Positions 14,455 to 23,167 are shown, numbered from the stretch's first letter. The stretch is 49,731 nucleotides of DNA from Micrococcus lylae NBRC 15355 (GCF_001570885.1 NZ_BCSN01000017.1:1-49731), one strand, 5' to 3'. The notes: generated by a model not told the origin, from the sequence alone. Numbers and translations: made by a program.

Positions 14455-15954
14455 GTGAGCGACGTCCCAGAGCCTGCCCCCGAGCTCCGCCAGTCCGTGC
14501 TGGCCACCCTGCGCCGCCCCGGCTGGCTGCGCACGGAGGTCCTCGCGGGTCTCATCGTGGCGCTGGCCCTCATCCCGGAGGCGCTCGCCTTCGCGGTGAT
14601 CGCCGGCGTCGACCCTCGCTACGGACTGTTCGCGAGCTTCATCATGGCGGTCACCACGTCCGTGCTGGGCGGGCGCCCGGCCATGGTCTCCGCGGCCACC
14701 GGTGCCACCGCGCTGGTCCTGGCCCCGCTCGTGGCCTCCCACGGTGTGGAGTACATGCTCGCCGCGGTGGTCCTGGCCGGCGTCTTCCAGATCCTCTTCG
14801 CCCTCGCGGGCATCGCGAAGCTGATGCGCTTCATCCCGCGGTCGGTGATGGCCGGGTTCGTCAACGCGCTGGCGATCTTCGTGTTCTCCGCCCAGCTCCC
14901 GGAGCTCATCGGCGTCCCCTGGGCGGTCTATCCGCTCACCGCGCTCGGCTTGGCGGTGGTCGTCGGGCTTTCCCGCCTCGGCCCGAACGTCCCGGCGCCG
15001 CTCATCGCGATCGTGGTGGTCACCGCCGTCGCGGTGCTTGGCGGCATCCAGATCCCGGCGGTCGGCGACAAGGGCGAGCTGCCGCGGTCCTTGCCGTTCT
15101 TCGTCCTCCCGGACGTTCCGCTCACCGCGGAGACGCTGCGGACCATCGCCCCGTTCGCCCTCACCATGGCCCTGGTCGGGCTGATCGAGTCGCTGCTGAG
15201 CGCCAAGCTGGTGGACGACATCACGGACACCCGCTCGGACAAGACCCGCGAGTCCTGGGCGCAGGGTGTGGCCAACGGCATCTCAGGCCTGTTCGGTGCG
15301 ATGGGTGGCTGCGCCGTCGTCGGGCAGACCCTCATGAACGTGAAGGCCTCCGGCGCCCGCACCCGCCTGTCCACGTTCCTGGCCGGCGTCTTCCTGCTCG
15401 CCTTGATCCTGCTGCTCGGCGACTGGGTGGCCCTCATGCCCATGGCCGCGCTGGTCGCCGTGATGGTCTACGTCTCCGTCACCGCCTTCGACTGGCACTC
15501 CGTCCGCCCGTCCACGCTGCGCCGCATGCCGCTGTCCGAGACGGTCGTCATGGTCACCACGGTGGTCGTCACGGTGGCCACCCACAACCTCGCCCTCGGC
15601 GTGGGCGCCGGCGTGCTCGTGGCCATGGTCGCCTTCGCCCGCCGTGTGGCCCACCTCGTCCGAGTGGAGCGGGTCCTGAAGGACGACGACGGCCGCACCA
15701 CCGCCGCCTACACCGTCACCGGGCAGCTGTTCTTCGCCTCCTCCAACGACCTCTACACGCAGTTCCACTACGCAGAAGACCCGGCGCACGTGCAGATCGA
15801 CCTCACCGGCGCGCAGCTCTGGGACGCCTCCACCGTGGCCGCCCTGGACTCGGTGCTGGAGAAGTACGACCGACGCGGGACCGCCGTCGAGATCGTCGGC
15901 ATGGACCCGGCGAGCCGTCGCCTGCGGGAGCGGTTCGGGGACCTGCTGCGCTGA
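14455..15954 (+). CDS. SulP family inorganic anion transporter
   Basis: A 499-residue membrane protein with the SulP layout: about 12-14 helices, the N-terminal LIVALALIPEALAFAVIAGVDPRYGLF signature segment, GGRPAMVSAATGATALV, and a cytoplasmic STAS domain over roughly the last 90 residues (VQIDLTGAQLWDASTVAALDSV). SulP proteins carry sulfate, bicarbonate or other anions, and the substrate is not fixed by context. The GTG start has AGAGG upstream, and TAGGTT at 14411-14416 is a candidate -10. It is monocistronic. Confidence 0.9.
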   Translation: MSDVPEPAPELRQSVLATLRRPGWLRTEVLAGLIVALALIPEALAFAVIAGVDPRYGLFASFIMAVTTSVLGGRPAMVSAATGATALVLAPLVASHGVEYMLAAVVLAGVFQILFALAGIAKLMRFIPRSVMAGFVNALAIFVFSAQLPELIGVPWAVYPLTALGLAVVVGLSRLGPNVPAPLIAIVVVTAVAVLGGIQIPAVGDKGELPRSLPFFVLPDVPLTAETLRTIAPFALTMALVGLIESLLSAKLVDDITDTRSDKTRESWAQGVANGISGLFGAMGGCAVVGQTLMNVKASGARTRLSTFLAGVFLLALILLLGDWVALMPMAALVAVMVYVSVTAFDWHSVRPSTLRRMPLSETVVMVTTVVVTVATHNLALGVGAGVLVAMVAFARRVAHLVRVERVLKDDDGRTTAAYTVTGQLFFASSNDLYTQFHYAEDPAHVQIDLTGAQLWDASTVAALDSVLEKYDRRGTAVEIVGMDPASRRLRERFGDLLR

Positions 15955-15969
15955 GCCGGGTCCCGGCAC

Positions 15970-15989
15970 GGGAGGGCGCGCTTCCTCCC
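15970..15989 (+). terminator. Weak hairpin after the SulP gene
   Basis: GGGAGG and CCTCCC separated by 8 nt, shortly after the SulP stop. Confidence 0.35.
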
Positions 15990-16067
15990 TGCAGCGAGGC
16001 GGCGATGTGACGATTCGCCCCGTCGTTCCCTATGGCGAACCGGGCACTGACCGGGGAGAATGGCTCC

Positions 16068-16622
16068 ATGACCGCACAGACCGACATCGAGGCGCGCTGG
16101 ACCGCGTACGCCAAGGACTTCACCGCCGTGGTGGACCAGGTGACCGACTGGCACGCGCAGACGCCCTGCGCCGAGTGGGACGCCGCGCAGCTGCTGGAGC
16201 ACATGGTGACCGCGCAGCGCGACTTCGCGGCCCGCAACGGCCGTGAGGTGCCGATCTTCGACGGCTCCCGCTCCATGGACCGCCGCGTCCAGTGGATCAA
16301 GCACTCCGCCGCCATTCAGGCCCTGGCGGGGGACAAGAGCTTCGTCAACCAGACCATGTCCACGGCCCTGGGCCAGTCCACGGTGGGCGACGCCCTGCTG
16401 CGCTTCCACGGCTTCGACCTGGTGGTGCACCGCTGGGACCTGGGCCGCTCCCAGGGCATCGACGTGCAGTTCACGGACGTCGAGATGGACCGACTCGAGG
16501 CCACCCTGGACGCGTTCGGGGACCGCGCCTACACGCCCGGCATTCTCGCGGAGCCGGTGCAGGTGGCTGAGGACGCCTCCCGGCAGCAGAGGCTTCTGGC
16601 CCGCATGGGCCGCAAGGGCTGA
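16068..16622 (+). CDS. TIGR03086-like DinB/mycothiol-dependent protein
   Basis: A 184-residue four-helix-bundle protein of the DinB/mycothiol maleylpyruvate isomerase N-terminal group. The expected metal-binding His residues are seen in LLEHMVTAQ (His45) and LVVHRWDLGRSQG (His121, with Asp124). Such proteins use mycothiol or bind divalent metal; the reaction here is unknown. GAGAAT lies 6 nt before the ATG, so the message may be leaderless. The gene stands alone and converges on arsC. Confidence 0.8.
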   Translation: MTAQTDIEARWTAYAKDFTAVVDQVTDWHAQTPCAEWDAAQLLEHMVTAQRDFAARNGREVPIFDGSRSMDRRVQWIKHSAAIQALAGDKSFVNQTMSTALGQSTVGDALLRFHGFDLVVHRWDLGRSQGIDVQFTDVEMDRLEATLDAFGDRAYTPGILAEPVQVAEDASRQQRLLARMGRKG

Positions 16623-16643
16623 CCTCGCTCCCTTCACGACGAC

Positions 16644-16669
16644 GGCCGCTCGCCTCCCGGCGGGCGGCC
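16644..16669. terminator. Convergent terminator hairpin
   Basis: GGCCGCTCGCC and GGCGGGCGGCC pair with one wobble around TCCC, between the DinB-like gene and the convergent arsC. Confidence 0.7.
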
Positions 16670-16722
16670 TCCGTGCGTCTGAGGGCCGGTCTCGCCCGGT
16701 GCGGGGAGACCTCGAGGGCAGG

Positions 16723-17160
16723 TCAGCGGCGGATGCGGTCCCAGAAGTCCGCGACGCGGCGCTCGATGTCCTCGACGATCCGCTCGAGGGCCTGCCAGTC
16801 CGCCTCGTCCGGGTCTCCCACGGGCCAGTCCTCGTAGTGCACGTGCTCGAACACGGGGCAGTCGTCCCCGCAGCCCATGGTGATCACGTAGTCGGCACTG
16901 CGGACCTTCTCGTCCGTGAGCGCACGGGGCTTCAGGCCCTCGACCTCGGCGCCGTGTTCGGTCATCACCTGCGCGACGTTCTCGTGGACGGCCTCGGCCG
17001 GGCGGGACCCGGCGGAGTCGACGTGCACCAGGCGGCCGCCGAGCTGCTGGAGGAACATGGCGGCCAGCTGGGAGCGGCCGGCGTTCTGGACGCACACGAA
17101 CAGCACGCGCGGCACTCGGGCCGTCGCGCTCGGCGCGGTCGCCTGCTTCTGCCTGTCCAT
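16723..17160 (-). CDS. arsC: Arsenate reductase ArsC, low-molecular-weight phosphatase type (copy 1)
   Basis: A 145-residue cytosolic enzyme with the phosphatase loop CVQNAGRS (Cys23 nucleophile, Arg29). Further Cys are at 97 and 101 (MGCGDDCP), the positions used for the disulfide relay in thioredoxin- or mycothiol-coupled arsenate reductases. It reduces arsenate to arsenite for export by Acr3. It is last in the acr3-arsC-arsC row, 141 nt behind copy 2, with its own GGGAG site. The gap contains TAGCCT, a possible separate promoter. Confidence 0.9.
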   Translation of the reverse strand: MDRQKQATAPSATARVPRVLFVCVQNAGRSQLAAMFLQQLGGRLVHVDSAGSRPAEAVHENVAQVMTEHGAEVEGLKPRALTDEKVRSADYVITMGCGDDCPVFEHVHYEDWPVGDPDEADWQALERIVEDIERRVADFWDRIRR

Positions 17161-17301
17161 GTGCTCTCCCGCCTGTCGGTCCGGCGCCGGTTGTCCTGCC
17201 CGTCGGTCCGGAGCCGAGGGGCCGTCCTCAGGCTATCCAGAGCATGCGGAGCCCGCGGCCGTTCGAGCCGACCGTGTCCGGCCGGTGGTCCGGGGCGGGC
17301 G

Positions 17302-17718
17302 TCAGGCGCCGGGGAGCAGCTCCTGCACCAGGGCCTCCACGCGCCGGCGGATCTCGTCCCGGATCGGACGGACGGCCTCGACGCCGAGGCCGGCCGGGTC
17401 CTCCAGCACCCAGTCCTCGTAGCGCTTACCCGGGAAGAACGGGCAGGTGTCCCCGCAGCCCATGGTGACCACCACGTCCGAGGCCTGCACGGCCTCCGGG
17501 GTGAGGACCTTCGGGGTGTTCGCGGAGATGTCGATGCCCTCCTCGGCCATGGCCTCCACGGCCGCGGGGTTCACGCTGTCCCTCGGCGCGGAGCCGGCGG
17601 AGCGGACCTCGATCCGGCCCCGGGACAGGTGCTCGAGCCAGGCGGCGGCCATCTGGGAGCGGCCGGCGTTGTGGACGCAGACGAAGAGGACGGACGGGCG
17701 GGCGGTGTCGGCGGTCAT
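17302..17718 (-). CDS. arsC: Arsenate reductase ArsC (copy 2)
   Basis: A 138-residue paralogue of the neighbouring arsC: loop CVHNAGRS with Cys14 and Arg20, and MGCGDTCP with Cys88 and Cys92. It differs from copy 1 through most of the remaining sequence, so the pair is not a recent duplication. Its ATG overlaps the acr3 stop (ATGA), so the two are translationally coupled. Two adjacent reductases are common in actinobacterial ars clusters and may use different thiol partners. Confidence 0.9.
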   Translation of the reverse strand: MTADTARPSVLFVCVHNAGRSQMAAAWLEHLSRGRIEVRSAGSAPRDSVNPAAVEAMAEEGIDISANTPKVLTPEAVQASDVVVTMGCGDTCPFFPGKRYEDWVLEDPAGLGVEAVRPIRDEIRRRVEALVQELLPGA

Positions 17719-18857
17719 CGGGAGACCCTCCTGGGGACGGTGGGATCGGCGGGGAAGAGGCAGCGCCCCGCCCACATCGAGACGTACACCAGGGCCACCA
17801 GCACGGGGACCTCGATGAGCGGGCCGACCACGCCGGCCAGCGCCTGACCGGAGGTCACGCCGAAGGTGCCGATCGCCACGGCGATCGCCAGCTCGAAGTT
17901 GTTGCCGGCGGCGGTGAAGGCCACCGTGGCCGAGCGGGCGTAGTCGAAGCCGGCCGCCTTGGCGGCCAGCAGCGAGCCGCCGAACATCACCACGAAGTAC
18001 GCGAGCAGCGGCAGGGCGATCCGGGCGACGTCCCACGGGCGCGTGGTGATGGCCTCGCCCTGGAGGGCGAACAGCAGCACGATCGTGAACAGCAGGCCGT
18101 AGAGCGCCCAGGGGCCGATCTTCGGCAGGAACGTGTCCTCGTACCACTGGCGGCCGCGGGCGCGCTCGCCGATCAGCCGGGTGAGGAAGCCGGCCAGCAG
18201 GGGGATGCCCAGGAACACCAGGACGGAGGCGACGATCGCCCAGAAGGAGAACCCGGCCGTCGTCGTCTCCAGGCCCAGCCAGCCGGGCAGGACCTGCAGG
18301 TAGAACCAGCCCAGCAGGCCGAAGGCGAGCACCTGGAACACCGAGTTCACGGCCACCAGCACGGCGGCGGCCTCGCGGTCGCCGCACGCGAGGTCGTTCC
18401 AGATCAGCACCATGGCGATGCAGCGGGCCAGGCCCACGATGATCAGGCCTGTCCGGTACTCCGGCAGGTCCGCCAGGAAGATCCAGGCCAGCACGAACAT
18501 CAGCGCCGGACCGACCACCCAGTTCAACAGGATCGACAGCCCCATGAGCCTGCGGTCCGCGGTGATGCGGGCGGTCTCGTCATACCGGACCTTGGCCAGC
18601 ACCGGGTACATCATCACGAGCAGGCCGAGGGCGATCGGCAGGGACACGTTGCCGACCTTCAGGGAGTCCAGGGCCTCGTCCAGGCCCGGGACGAGCCGGC
18701 CCAGCAGCAGCCCGGCGGCCATGGCCAGCAGGATCCAGGCGGGCAGCCAGCGGTCGAGGAAGGACAGGCGCGGGACCTCGGCGGCCGCACTCGGCGTGCC
18801 GCCGGAGTGCCGGAGCGGGGCCCGGTCCGGCGCGGAGCGATCCGGAGTGGAGGTCAT
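17715..18857 (-). CDS. acr3: Arsenite efflux permease, Acr3 family
   Basis: A 380-residue permease of about ten helices. It carries the Acr3 hallmark segments GLARCIAMVLIWNDLACGDRE (with the conserved Cys used for As(III) transport) and FTAAGNNFELAIAVAIG. It exports arsenite in exchange for protons. The ATG at 18857 has AAGGA 7 nt upstream. It is first in the minus-strand unit acr3-arsC-arsC and divergent from arsR, sharing its operator. Confidence 0.95.
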   Translation of the reverse strand: MTSTPDRSAPDRAPLRHSGGTPSAAAEVPRLSFLDRWLPAWILLAMAAGLLLGRLVPGLDEALDSLKVGNVSLPIALGLLVMMYPVLAKVRYDETARITADRRLMGLSILLNWVVGPALMFVLAWIFLADLPEYRTGLIIVGLARCIAMVLIWNDLACGDREAAAVLVAVNSVFQVLAFGLLGWFYLQVLPGWLGLETTTAGFSFWAIVASVLVFLGIPLLAGFLTRLIGERARGRQWYEDTFLPKIGPWALYGLLFTIVLLFALQGEAITTRPWDVARIALPLLAYFVVMFGGSLLAAKAAGFDYARSATVAFTAAGNNFELAIAVAIGTFGVTSGQALAGVVGPLIEVPVLVALVYVSMWAGRCLFPADPTVPRRVSR

Positions 18858-18895
18858 CGGGGATCCTTCGGTGACGGGGCGGTGGTGACGCACCC

Positions 18896-18927
18896 ACAGT
18901 ACACATCGATGAGCGTCGATGTATTGT
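18896..18927. promoter_or_regulatory. Divergent arsR/acr3 promoters with ArsR operator
   Basis: 18903-18922 reads ACATCGATGAGCGTCGATGT, perfect 7-bp arms around a 6-nt spacer. It lies between the -10 for acr3 (TACTGT, minus strand, 18896-18901) and overlaps the -10 for arsR (TATTGT, 18922-18927). A dimeric ArsR bound here would shut off both genes. Confidence 0.7.
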
Positions 18928-18934
18928 GGCCCGC

Positions 18935-19246
18935 ATGACCTGCTGCCGACCCGCCGTCCGTGAGCTCTCGGCCGAGCAGGCCGAGGCGCACGCCGCCGTG
19001 CTCAAGGCCCTGGCTGACCCCATGCGCCTGCGCCTGCTCTCCCACCTCGCCGCCCAGGACTGCGCCGCCGTCTGCTCCTGCGACCTCGTGGACCGGCTGG
19101 GCATCTCCCAGCCCACGGTCAGCCACCACATGAAGCGCCTGGTGGACGCCGGCCTGGTCACGCGCGAGAAGCGGGGGCGCTGGGCGCACTACACCGTGGT
19201 GCCGGAGGCCTTCGCACCCCTGCGCGAGGTGCTCTCCTTCGGCTGA
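18935..19246 (+). CDS. arsR: Arsenic-responsive repressor ArsR
   Basis: A 103-residue winged-helix repressor: recognition region LGISQPTVSHHMKRLVDAG near residues 55-73. Candidate As(III) ligands are the N-terminal Cys3-Cys4 pair and Cys43, Cys47 and Cys49 (AVCSCDL). The N-terminal CC pair with a downstream Cys recalls the corynebacterial ArsR type rather than the plain CxC type. The ATG is chosen because TATTGT ends exactly 7 nt upstream. It represses itself and acr3-arsC-arsC. Confidence 0.93.
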   Translation: MTCCRPAVRELSAEQAEAHAAVLKALADPMRLRLLSHLAAQDCAAVCSCDLVDRLGISQPTVSHHMKRLVDAGLVTREKRGRWAHYTVVPEAFAPLREVLSFG

Positions 19247-19287
19247 GGGGTCGCGCATCCTCCGGCCCGACGGACACAATGGCGTCC

Positions 19288-19659
19288 ATGAGCGAGAACT
19301 CCGCCGCAGACCTGAACGCCCTGCTGTCCGCCCCGGCCAAGGAGGTCCACGCCGAGGACGCCGTGGCCGCCGCCCTGTCCCAGGACGAGTCCCTGGCCGG
19401 CTGGACCGTCCGCGAGGGTCGCCTGCACACCGCCTGCCAGACCCCGGACTTCGCCTCCGCACTGATGACCGTGAACCAGATCGCCGCCGCCGCCGAGGCC
19501 GCGGACCACCACCCTGACCTCGAGTTCGGCTGGGGCCGCGTGGCCGTGTCCCTGGTCAGCCACGACGTCTCCGGCCTCACCTCCCGCGACCTGCGCATGG
19601 CCCGCACCGTCTCCCAGATCCTCGCCGGGGAGGGCCTGACCGCGGAGGACCACGCGTGA
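19288..19659 (+). CDS. 4a-hydroxytetrahydrobiopterin dehydratase (PCD/DCoH) family protein
   Basis: A 123-residue protein with the PCD pattern: ADHHPDLEFGWGRVAVSLVSHDVSGLT, giving His74, His75 and His92 as likely active-site residues. PCD enzymes recycle oxidised pterin cofactors, but in bacteria lacking aromatic amino-acid hydroxylases the role is often unclear, and no such hydroxylase is in this window. CACAAT ends 7 nt before the ATG used. The gene overlaps the next one by GTGA. Confidence 0.8.
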   Translation: MSENSAADLNALLSAPAKEVHAEDAVAAALSQDESLAGWTVREGRLHTACQTPDFASALMTVNQIAAAAEAADHHPDLEFGWGRVAVSLVSHDVSGLTSRDLRMARTVSQILAGEGLTAEDHA

Positions 19660-20024
19660 GCGTCCCACCGCAGGACCACCTGCTCGCCGCCTACGGCACG
19701 CTCCGCCCCGGCGAGCCGAACGAGCACATCATGGAGGGCATGGACGGCACCTGGACGCCGGCGCTGATCCGTGCCCGGCTCTACCCCTCGGGCGTCGGCC
19801 GTGCCGAGGGCTACCCCGGCGTCGTGCTCGACCCCGCCGCGGACCCGGTGCCCGTGCAGCTGTTCGCCTCCGCGGATCTGCCGGACCACTGGGGCCGCCT
19901 CGACGAGTTCGAGGGTCCCGGCTACCGCCGCGTCCCCGTGCAGGTCGAGGTGCCGGTGGAGGAGGAGACCGTCACCGCCTGGATCTACGAGCTCGTCCCG
20001 GAGGCCGTCCCCGCCGAGGGCTGA
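19656..20024 (+). CDS. Gamma-glutamylcyclotransferase-like (GGCT/AIG2) protein
   Basis: A 122-residue protein with YGTLRPG at 13-19 and LDEFEGPGY at 82-90, where Glu84 is the expected catalytic acid. The fold removes gamma-glutamyl groups as 5-oxoproline or is repurposed; the substrate is unknown. The GTG start overlaps the stop of the pterin dehydratase-like gene by 4 bp, so the two form a small coupled operon. Confidence 0.8.
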   Translation: MSVPPQDHLLAAYGTLRPGEPNEHIMEGMDGTWTPALIRARLYPSGVGRAEGYPGVVLDPAADPVPVQLFASADLPDHWGRLDEFEGPGYRRVPVQVEVPVEEETVTAWIYELVPEAVPAEG

Positions 20025-20038
20025 CGTCCGGCGGGGTC

Positions 20039-20794
20039 TCAGCCGTCCCCGTCGGCCGACCCAGCCGGACGGGACGGCGAGGAGCCCTCGGAGGGTGAGC
20101 GGCCGTCGTCGTGCCCCTCGCGGGCCTCGTCCCGCTGCCGCTTCCAGCGGCGTGCGGACCACCAGGTCAGCGCGAGGACGGCGACCCAGGCCAGGGCCAC
20201 GATCACGCCGTTGACCACGCCCGGCTTCGCGATGAACGCGCCGATCGACACCAGAGACACCTGACCGGGGATCGAGCCGAGCGTGGAGGCGAGTGCGAAC
20301 GTGCCCAAGGGAACGCCCACGGCGCCCGCACCGTAGTTCACCGGCCAGTAGGGCAGGCCGGGTGCGCAGCGCAGGGCCATGATCGCCAGGAACCCGCGCT
20401 CTTCGAGGGCCTTGTCGATCCGGTGCGCGTGCCGACCCAGACCCTTCATGACCACCTGGTGGCCGGCGAGCCGGGCGATGCCGTACGCCCCGACCGCCCC
20501 TGCGGAGGCCCCCGCCACGGACAGCAGCGACCCTGCGAGGGGACCGAAGAGCAGGCCGCCGGCCACGGCCATGATCGTCACCGGGATGGGCGTCAGCGCC
20601 ACCACGGCGTAGGCCCCGACGAACACGAGCCCGGACCACGCCCCGTAGCCGTCGAGGGTCTCGCGCAGCTCGTCCAGCTCCGGCAGGCGCACCGTCAGGG
20701 CCAGCCACAGGAACACGGCCGCCACCGCCACGAGCAGGACGGCACGCAGCACCGACTGTACGTCGGGGCCGGAGGAGGGGTGCGGGGTGCTCAC
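20039..20794 (-). CDS. VTT-domain (TVP38/TMEM64, DedA superfamily) membrane protein
   Basis: A 251-residue protein with about six helices and the VTT core PIPVTIMAVAGGLLFGPLAGSLLSVAGASAGA, plus ALRCAPGLPYWPVNYGAG, typical of TVP38/TMEM64. These are thought to move or scramble lipids. The C-terminal tail of about 40 residues is hydrophilic and Ser/Arg/Asp rich. GTG start with GAGGAT 8 nt upstream. It converges closely on the GGCT gene with only 14 nt between. Confidence 0.85.
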   Translation of the reverse strand: MSTPHPSSGPDVQSVLRAVLLVAVAAVFLWLALTVRLPELDELRETLDGYGAWSGLVFVGAYAVVALTPIPVTIMAVAGGLLFGPLAGSLLSVAGASAGAVGAYGIARLAGHQVVMKGLGRHAHRIDKALEERGFLAIMALRCAPGLPYWPVNYGAGAVGVPLGTFALASTLGSIPGQVSLVSIGAFIAKPGVVNGVIVALAWVAVLALTWWSARRWKRQRDEAREGHDDGRSPSEGSSPSRPAGSADGDG

Positions 20795-20826
20795 AGCACG
20801 TCATCCTCCCCCATCCGGGCCCGGTT

Positions 20827-21633
20827 CTACTCCTCCTCGGACGGTGTGAACAGCATGTCGGCCGGGAAGAGCCCCTCGTCCTCCGCGTCCGCCTCGTGCA
20901 TCCGGACCTGCCGGTGCAGGTGCTCCATGCGGGCATCGAGCTCGTTGGCGACGTCCGCGGCCGCCGTGAGCTCGGTGACGATGTGCGGCGGGATGTCCCC
21001 GTCGAACTTGTAGTTGATCTTGTGCTCCAGGGACGCCCAGAAGTCCATGGCGCTCGTGCGGAACTGCACCTCCACCACCACGAGCTTCACCCCCGTGGAG
21101 AAGTGCACCGGCACGTGCACGATGCAGTGCAGGGAGCGGTAGCCGTTCGCCTTGGGCTCGGCGATGTAGTCCTTCACCTGCAGCAGCTCGATGTCCGGCT
21201 GGGCGGTGAACAGCTCGAACACCCGGTAGACGTCCGCGCTGAAGGAGACGACCACGCGGGCGCCGGCGATGTCCGTGATCTCCGTGCGCAGCGCGTCCAG
21301 GTCGAAGGTCAGCCCGCGGGCCGTGGCCTTGCGCAGGATCGACTGGGCCGACTTCACCCGGGTGGCGATGTGCTCGATCGGGTTGTAGTCGTGCAGGTGT
21401 GTGAACTCGTCCTGCAGCACCTCCAGGCGGGACTCCACCTGGTTCAGGGCGGAGCGGTACTCGAGGTCGAAGCGCTCGAACTCGGAACGCATCGTGTCCA
21501 GCGCCTGGGCCACCGCCGGCGGCAGCCGCGTCAGATCCGAGACCGGCGTGCCGCTCAGCGGCACCAGGGCGGAGCCGGGGGCAGGGGCGTCGCCGGCCGG
21601 GGGCTCGTCCGGTTGCGGTGCGGGAGAGGGCAT
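20827..21633 (-). CDS. Small alarmone synthetase-like GTP pyrophosphokinase
   Basis: A 268-residue protein with a RelA/SpoT synthetase domain and no hydrolase domain. Seen are TDIAGARVVVSF, KDYIAEPKANGYRSLH (about 154-169) and EVQFRTSAMDFWASLEHK (about 188-205), the motifs for ATP and GTP binding. The C-terminal helices resemble RelQ-type synthetases. It should make (p)ppGpp. The start is set at the ATG with TACCCT exactly 7 nt upstream; an earlier in-frame ATG at 21708 would add 25 Ser/Pro-rich residues. Stands alone. Confidence 0.9.
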   Translation of the reverse strand: MPSPAPQPDEPPAGDAPAPGSALVPLSGTPVSDLTRLPPAVAQALDTMRSEFERFDLEYRSALNQVESRLEVLQDEFTHLHDYNPIEHIATRVKSAQSILRKATARGLTFDLDALRTEITDIAGARVVVSFSADVYRVFELFTAQPDIELLQVKDYIAEPKANGYRSLHCIVHVPVHFSTGVKLVVVEVQFRTSAMDFWASLEHKINYKFDGDIPPHIVTELTAAADVANELDARMEHLHRQVRMHEADAEDEGLFPADMLFTPSEEE

Positions 21634-21640
21634 GGTCTCG

Positions 21641-21646
21641 AGGGTA
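21641..21646 (-). promoter_or_regulatory. -10 element TACCCT of a leaderless promoter
   Basis: TACCCT on the minus strand ends 7 nt before the ATG at 21633. Confidence 0.5.
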
Positions 21647-21760
21647 CTGATCGAGTCTGCGCTGTCGCTGGAGGTGGGCGCCGCCTGTGGAGAACCGGGG
21701 CGGTCCACGACGACGGCGGCTCGCCCTCCGCGTCCGGCCCGCCGTGGGCGCTCGGCCGGC

Positions 21761-23167
21761 TCAGACGAAGACCTTGCCGGGGTTCATGATCCCGTGCGGG
21801 TCGAACACGGCCTTGATGCGGCGCTGCAGCTCGTCCTGGACCTCGCCGAGCTCGGCGGCGAGGAAGTCGCGCTTGAGCAGGCCGACGCCGTGCTCGCCGG
21901 TGAGGGTGCCGCCGAGGTCCAGGGCGGCCCGGAAGACCTCGCCGGCGGCGTCCCACACGTGCTGCGGGATCTCGCCGGAGCCGCCCACCCCATCGGCCTC
22001 GCCGAACACGAGGATCGGATGCAGGTTGCCGTCCCCGGCGTGGGCCGCAGTGGGGATCCGGACGCCGGTGCGGGCCTCGATCTCACGGATCTGCGCGAAC
22101 ATCTCGACCATCTTGGTGCGCGGCACCGCCACGTCCTCCACCAGCGGGGTCCCGAGCCGCTCCAGGGCGGGGAAGGCGCTGCGGCGCAGGGCGACCAGGC
22201 GCTCGGCCTCCTCGGGGGTCTCGGCGATGCGTCCGGTGCCGCCGTTGGCCACAACCAACTCGAGCATGCGCGTGCCCTCGGCCGCCGCGCCGGGGCCGTC
22301 GGCCTGGATCAGCAGGAACGCGCCCTCCTCGGGCAGGTCGGCGCCGTCCGGGCCGGCGTAGTCCTTGATCGCGGCGAGGGTGGCCTCGTCCGCGAGCTCC
22401 ATGATCGCCGGCACCAGGCCTGCCGTGGTGATCGCGGCGGCGGTGGCGGCGCCGGCCACGACGTCCGGGAAGAACGCGCCGAGTGTGACCACCTCGCCGG
22501 GGACCGCCGGGCGCAGTGCAAGGGTGGCCTCCACGATCACGCCGAGCGTTCCCTCCGAGCCGATCATCAGGGCCGTCAGGTCATAGCCCGTGACGCCCTT
22601 GACGCTGCGGTGGCCCATCTCGATCAGCGAGCCGTCCGCCAGGACCACCTTCAGGCCCAGCACGGCCTCGCGGGTCACGCCGTACTTGGCGCAGAGCAGG
22701 CCGCCGGCGTTCATCGCGATGTTGCCGCCCACCGTGGAGATGTCCTTGGAGGCCGGGTCCGGGGCCCACCACAGGCCGTGCTCGGCCAGCGCGCGGTTGA
22801 GGTCGCCGTTGAGGATGCCCGGCTCGACCACGGCCAGACGGTCCGCGGGGGACACCTCGAGGATCCGGTCCATGCCGGTCAGGTCCAGCACGAGCTCGCC
22901 GGCGCCGGCCACGGCCCCGCCGGCCAGCCCGGTTCCCGCTGCACGGACGACCAGCGGGGTCCGGGTCTCGTCCGCGATGCGGCACACCGCCTGCACGTCC
23001 TCCACGGACTGCGCGTGCACCACGGCCAGCGGGTCCGCGCCGGAGCGGTGGCCGGAGCGGTCGGTCCGCGCGGCGGTGAGGACTTCGGCGGCCGTGTCCA
23101 CGCGGCCGGGCAGGGACTCGGAGAGGCGGGTCAGGACGTCGTCGGGGGAGCGGCGGTCGGTCTGCAT
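21761..23167 (-). CDS. FAD-linked oxidase, GlcD / D-lactate dehydrogenase (cytochrome) type
   Basis: A 468-residue two-domain flavoprotein. The FAD-binding PCMH domain shows VVRAAGTGLAGGAV and ISTVGGNIAMNAGG; the C-terminal FAD-oxidase domain shows AHAGDGNLHP with the catalytic His, and DPHGIMNPGKVF at the end. Family members oxidise glycolate, D-lactate or 2-hydroxyglutarate, and no partner subunits are adjacent. It is a different family from the Dld in the transposon. The ATG at 23167 is chosen because CACACT lies 6 nt before it; 23185 is an alternative. Divergent from glpD. Confidence 0.88.
   Translation of the reverse strand: MQTDRRSPDDVLTRLSESLPGRVDTAAEVLTAARTDRSGHRSGADPLAVVHAQSVEDVQAVCRIADETRTPLVVRAAGTGLAGGAVAGAGELVLDLTGMDRILEVSPADRLAVVEPGILNGDLNRALAEHGLWWAPDPASKDISTVGGNIAMNAGGLLCAKYGVTREAVLGLKVVLADGSLIEMGHRSVKGVTGYDLTALMIGSEGTLGVIVEATLALRPAVPGEVVTLGAFFPDVVAGAATAAAITTAGLVPAIMELADEATLAAIKDYAGPDGADLPEEGAFLLIQADGPGAAAEGTRMLELVVANGGTGRIAETPEEAERLVALRRSAFPALERLGTPLVEDVAVPRTKMVEMFAQIREIEARTGVRIPTAAHAGDGNLHPILVFGEADGVGGSGEIPQHVWDAAGEVFRAALDLGGTLTGEHGVGLLKRDFLAAELGEVQDELQRRIKAVFDPHGIMNPGKVFV

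Noticed and set aside
14073-16010. A 645-codon open frame overlapping the lipoprotein and SulP genes in another frame
   Set aside because: Its translation is Arg/Pro/Gly-rich without motifs, the usual by-product of high third-position GC, while the SulP frame has full family signatures.
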